Source of the DNA: Pandoraea sp.
GTDB taxonomy: Bacteria; Pseudomonadota; Gammaproteobacteria; Burkholderiales; Burkholderiaceae
Length of the DNA stretch: 35,682 nucleotides
Assembly: GCA_031291335.1 (NCBI GenBank)
Contig: JARLJF010000045.1
Span: forward strand, 1-35,682
Reading direction: 5' to 3'
Under the pieces are notes generated by a model, which saw nothing but the letters and a program-made list of their open reading frames with translations, did not search any database and was not told where the DNA came from. A program made the position numbers and the translations under genes. Shown here in pieces: positions 35,099-35,682 of the stretch; positions within the stretch are counted from its first letter, which is position 1; every line of letters starts with the position of its first letter.

Positions 35099-35682
35099 AT
35101 GAACGAGAACGATCTGGAACTGCAACTTAACGAAGACCAGATTCGCCATATTCAGGCGATGACCGGGCAACGTATCGGGGCGATTCGGGTGGTATCGAAT
35201 TTCCCGGGCCTTCAAGGGATACAGGGTGTGCAGGGCGTGCAAGGTGCGCAAGGCATGCAGGGAAATCAGCACGCACAGGGGTTGCAAGGCCCGCAAGGCG
35301 TTCAGGGCATGCAGGGTGCTCAGGGTCTGCAAGGACCGCAAGGCATGCAGGGTATGCAAGGGCCTCAAGGACATCAATACGCGCAAGGTTTGCAAGGACC
35401 GCAAGGCATGCAGGGCATGCAAGGGCCGCAGGGGTATCAGCACGCGCAAGGTTTGCAAGGTCCGCAAGGCATGCAGAGTGCTCAGGGTCTGCAAGGCCCG
35501 CAAGGCATGCAGGGCATGCAAGGCCCGCAGGGATATCAGCACGCGCAAGGTTTGCAAGGTCCGCAAGGCATGCAGAGTGCTCAAGGTCTGCAAGGATCGC
35601 AGGGTATGCAGGGCATGCAAGGGCCGCAGGGATATCAGCACGCACAAGGTTTGCAAGGTCCGCAAGGCATGCAGAGCGCTCA
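35099..35682 (+). CDS. Partial collagen-like protein with Gly-X-Gln repeats (continues past right edge)
   Basis: An open frame of 194 codons from ATG 35099 to the right edge, with AAGGAG about 9 nt upstream. Residues 1-36 are a charged, non-repetitive segment with no signal peptide. From residue 37 all 52 complete triplets end in Gln and 45 begin with Gly, giving G-X-Q; the X residue is usually Leu, Met, Pro, Val or Ala. Seven triplets start with His, Tyr or Ser instead of Gly, always followed by Ala-Gln (HAQ, YAQ, SAQ), at regular places. Collagen triplets imply a rod-like trimer, but proline is sparse and the invariant Gln is unusual. The C-terminal domain and any anchor are beyond the window. 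A surface or extracellular fibre role is inferred only. Confidence 0.85.
   Translation, partial: MNENDLELQLNEDQIRHIQAMTGQRIGAIRVVSNFPGLQGIQGVQGVQGAQGMQGNQHAQGLQGPQGVQGMQGAQGLQGPQGMQGMQGPQGHQYAQGLQGPQGMQGMQGPQGYQHAQGLQGPQGMQSAQGLQGPQGMQGMQGPQGYQHAQGLQGPQGMQSAQGLQGSQGMQGMQGPQGYQHAQGLQGPQGMQSA
35432..35682 (+). repeat. 99-bp tandem repeat in the collagen-like gene
   Basis: A 99-bp (33-residue, 11-triplet) unit begins at 35432, 35531 and 35630 and runs on past the edge. Each starts with [18 protein letters not shown]; the two complete units differ at one residue (GPQ versus GSQ) and a few silent positions. Upstream units (12 and 7 triplets) are degenerate versions. Confidence 0.85.

Noticed and set aside
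34844-35665. A minus-strand Leu-rich frame across the collagen-like repeats
   Set aside because: It is the mirror of the Gly-X-Gln repeat, which lacks antisense stops, and has no start signals.
35432-35682. Regular repeats that could suggest a CRISPR array
   Set aside because: The units are 99 bp, contiguous, in frame and coding, with no spacers.

Overview
The window is GC-rich chromosomal DNA from a beta-proteobacterium, most likely a Burkholderiaceae member such as Pandoraea or a close relative. This is inferred from gene content and order (yhdP-nit-tldD, glnE, nadK-recN/hrcA, hemH-hslR, grpE-trx-dnaK-dnaJ-pabBC), not from a database search. No tRNA, rRNA, CRISPR array, insertion sequence or prophage was seen.

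Left part (1-7.9 kb): a partial gene leaving the left edge (minus) is divergent from a MocR-type GntR/aminotransferase regulator (plus); a 9-bp inverted repeat lies between them. Convergent to it is a tight minus-strand operon: FAD-linked oxidase, glcD, a six-TM potassium-type ion channel, glcE. No glcF is next to it. A PduO-type cobalamin adenosyltransferase diverges from this operon.

Middle left (8-16.5 kb): aroG (DAHP synthase) on the minus strand has a long 5' leader that looks like a ribosome-dependent attenuator. It holds a 26-codon leader ORF with a Phe-Tyr-Phe-Tyr-Phe-Phe run, overlapping alternative hairpins and a strong terminator with nine U residues ahead of the aroG ribosome binding site. 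Upstream lies a minus-strand yhdP-nit-tldD group ending in its own terminator.

Middle (16.5-26 kb): glnE (plus) converges with nadK-recN (minus); hrcA diverges from nadK. A secreted FecR/DUF6600-like protein with a short collagen-like stretch and a Pro/Gln-rich tail follows.

Right part (26-35.7 kb): hemH-hslR overlap and end at a terminator. A small membrane-peptide gene lies on the opposite strand. Then comes the heat-shock cluster grpE, thioredoxin-like gene, dnaK, dnaJ, pabBC, with two good sigma-32-type promoters (before grpE and before dnaK) and no CIRCE element seen. The window ends inside a collagen-like gene whose visible repeat domain has Gln at the third position of every triplet (52 of 52) and a 99-bp tandem DNA repeat.

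The two most noteworthy items are the Phe/Tyr leader-peptide attenuator of aroG and the Gly-X-Gln collagen-like protein at the right edge.
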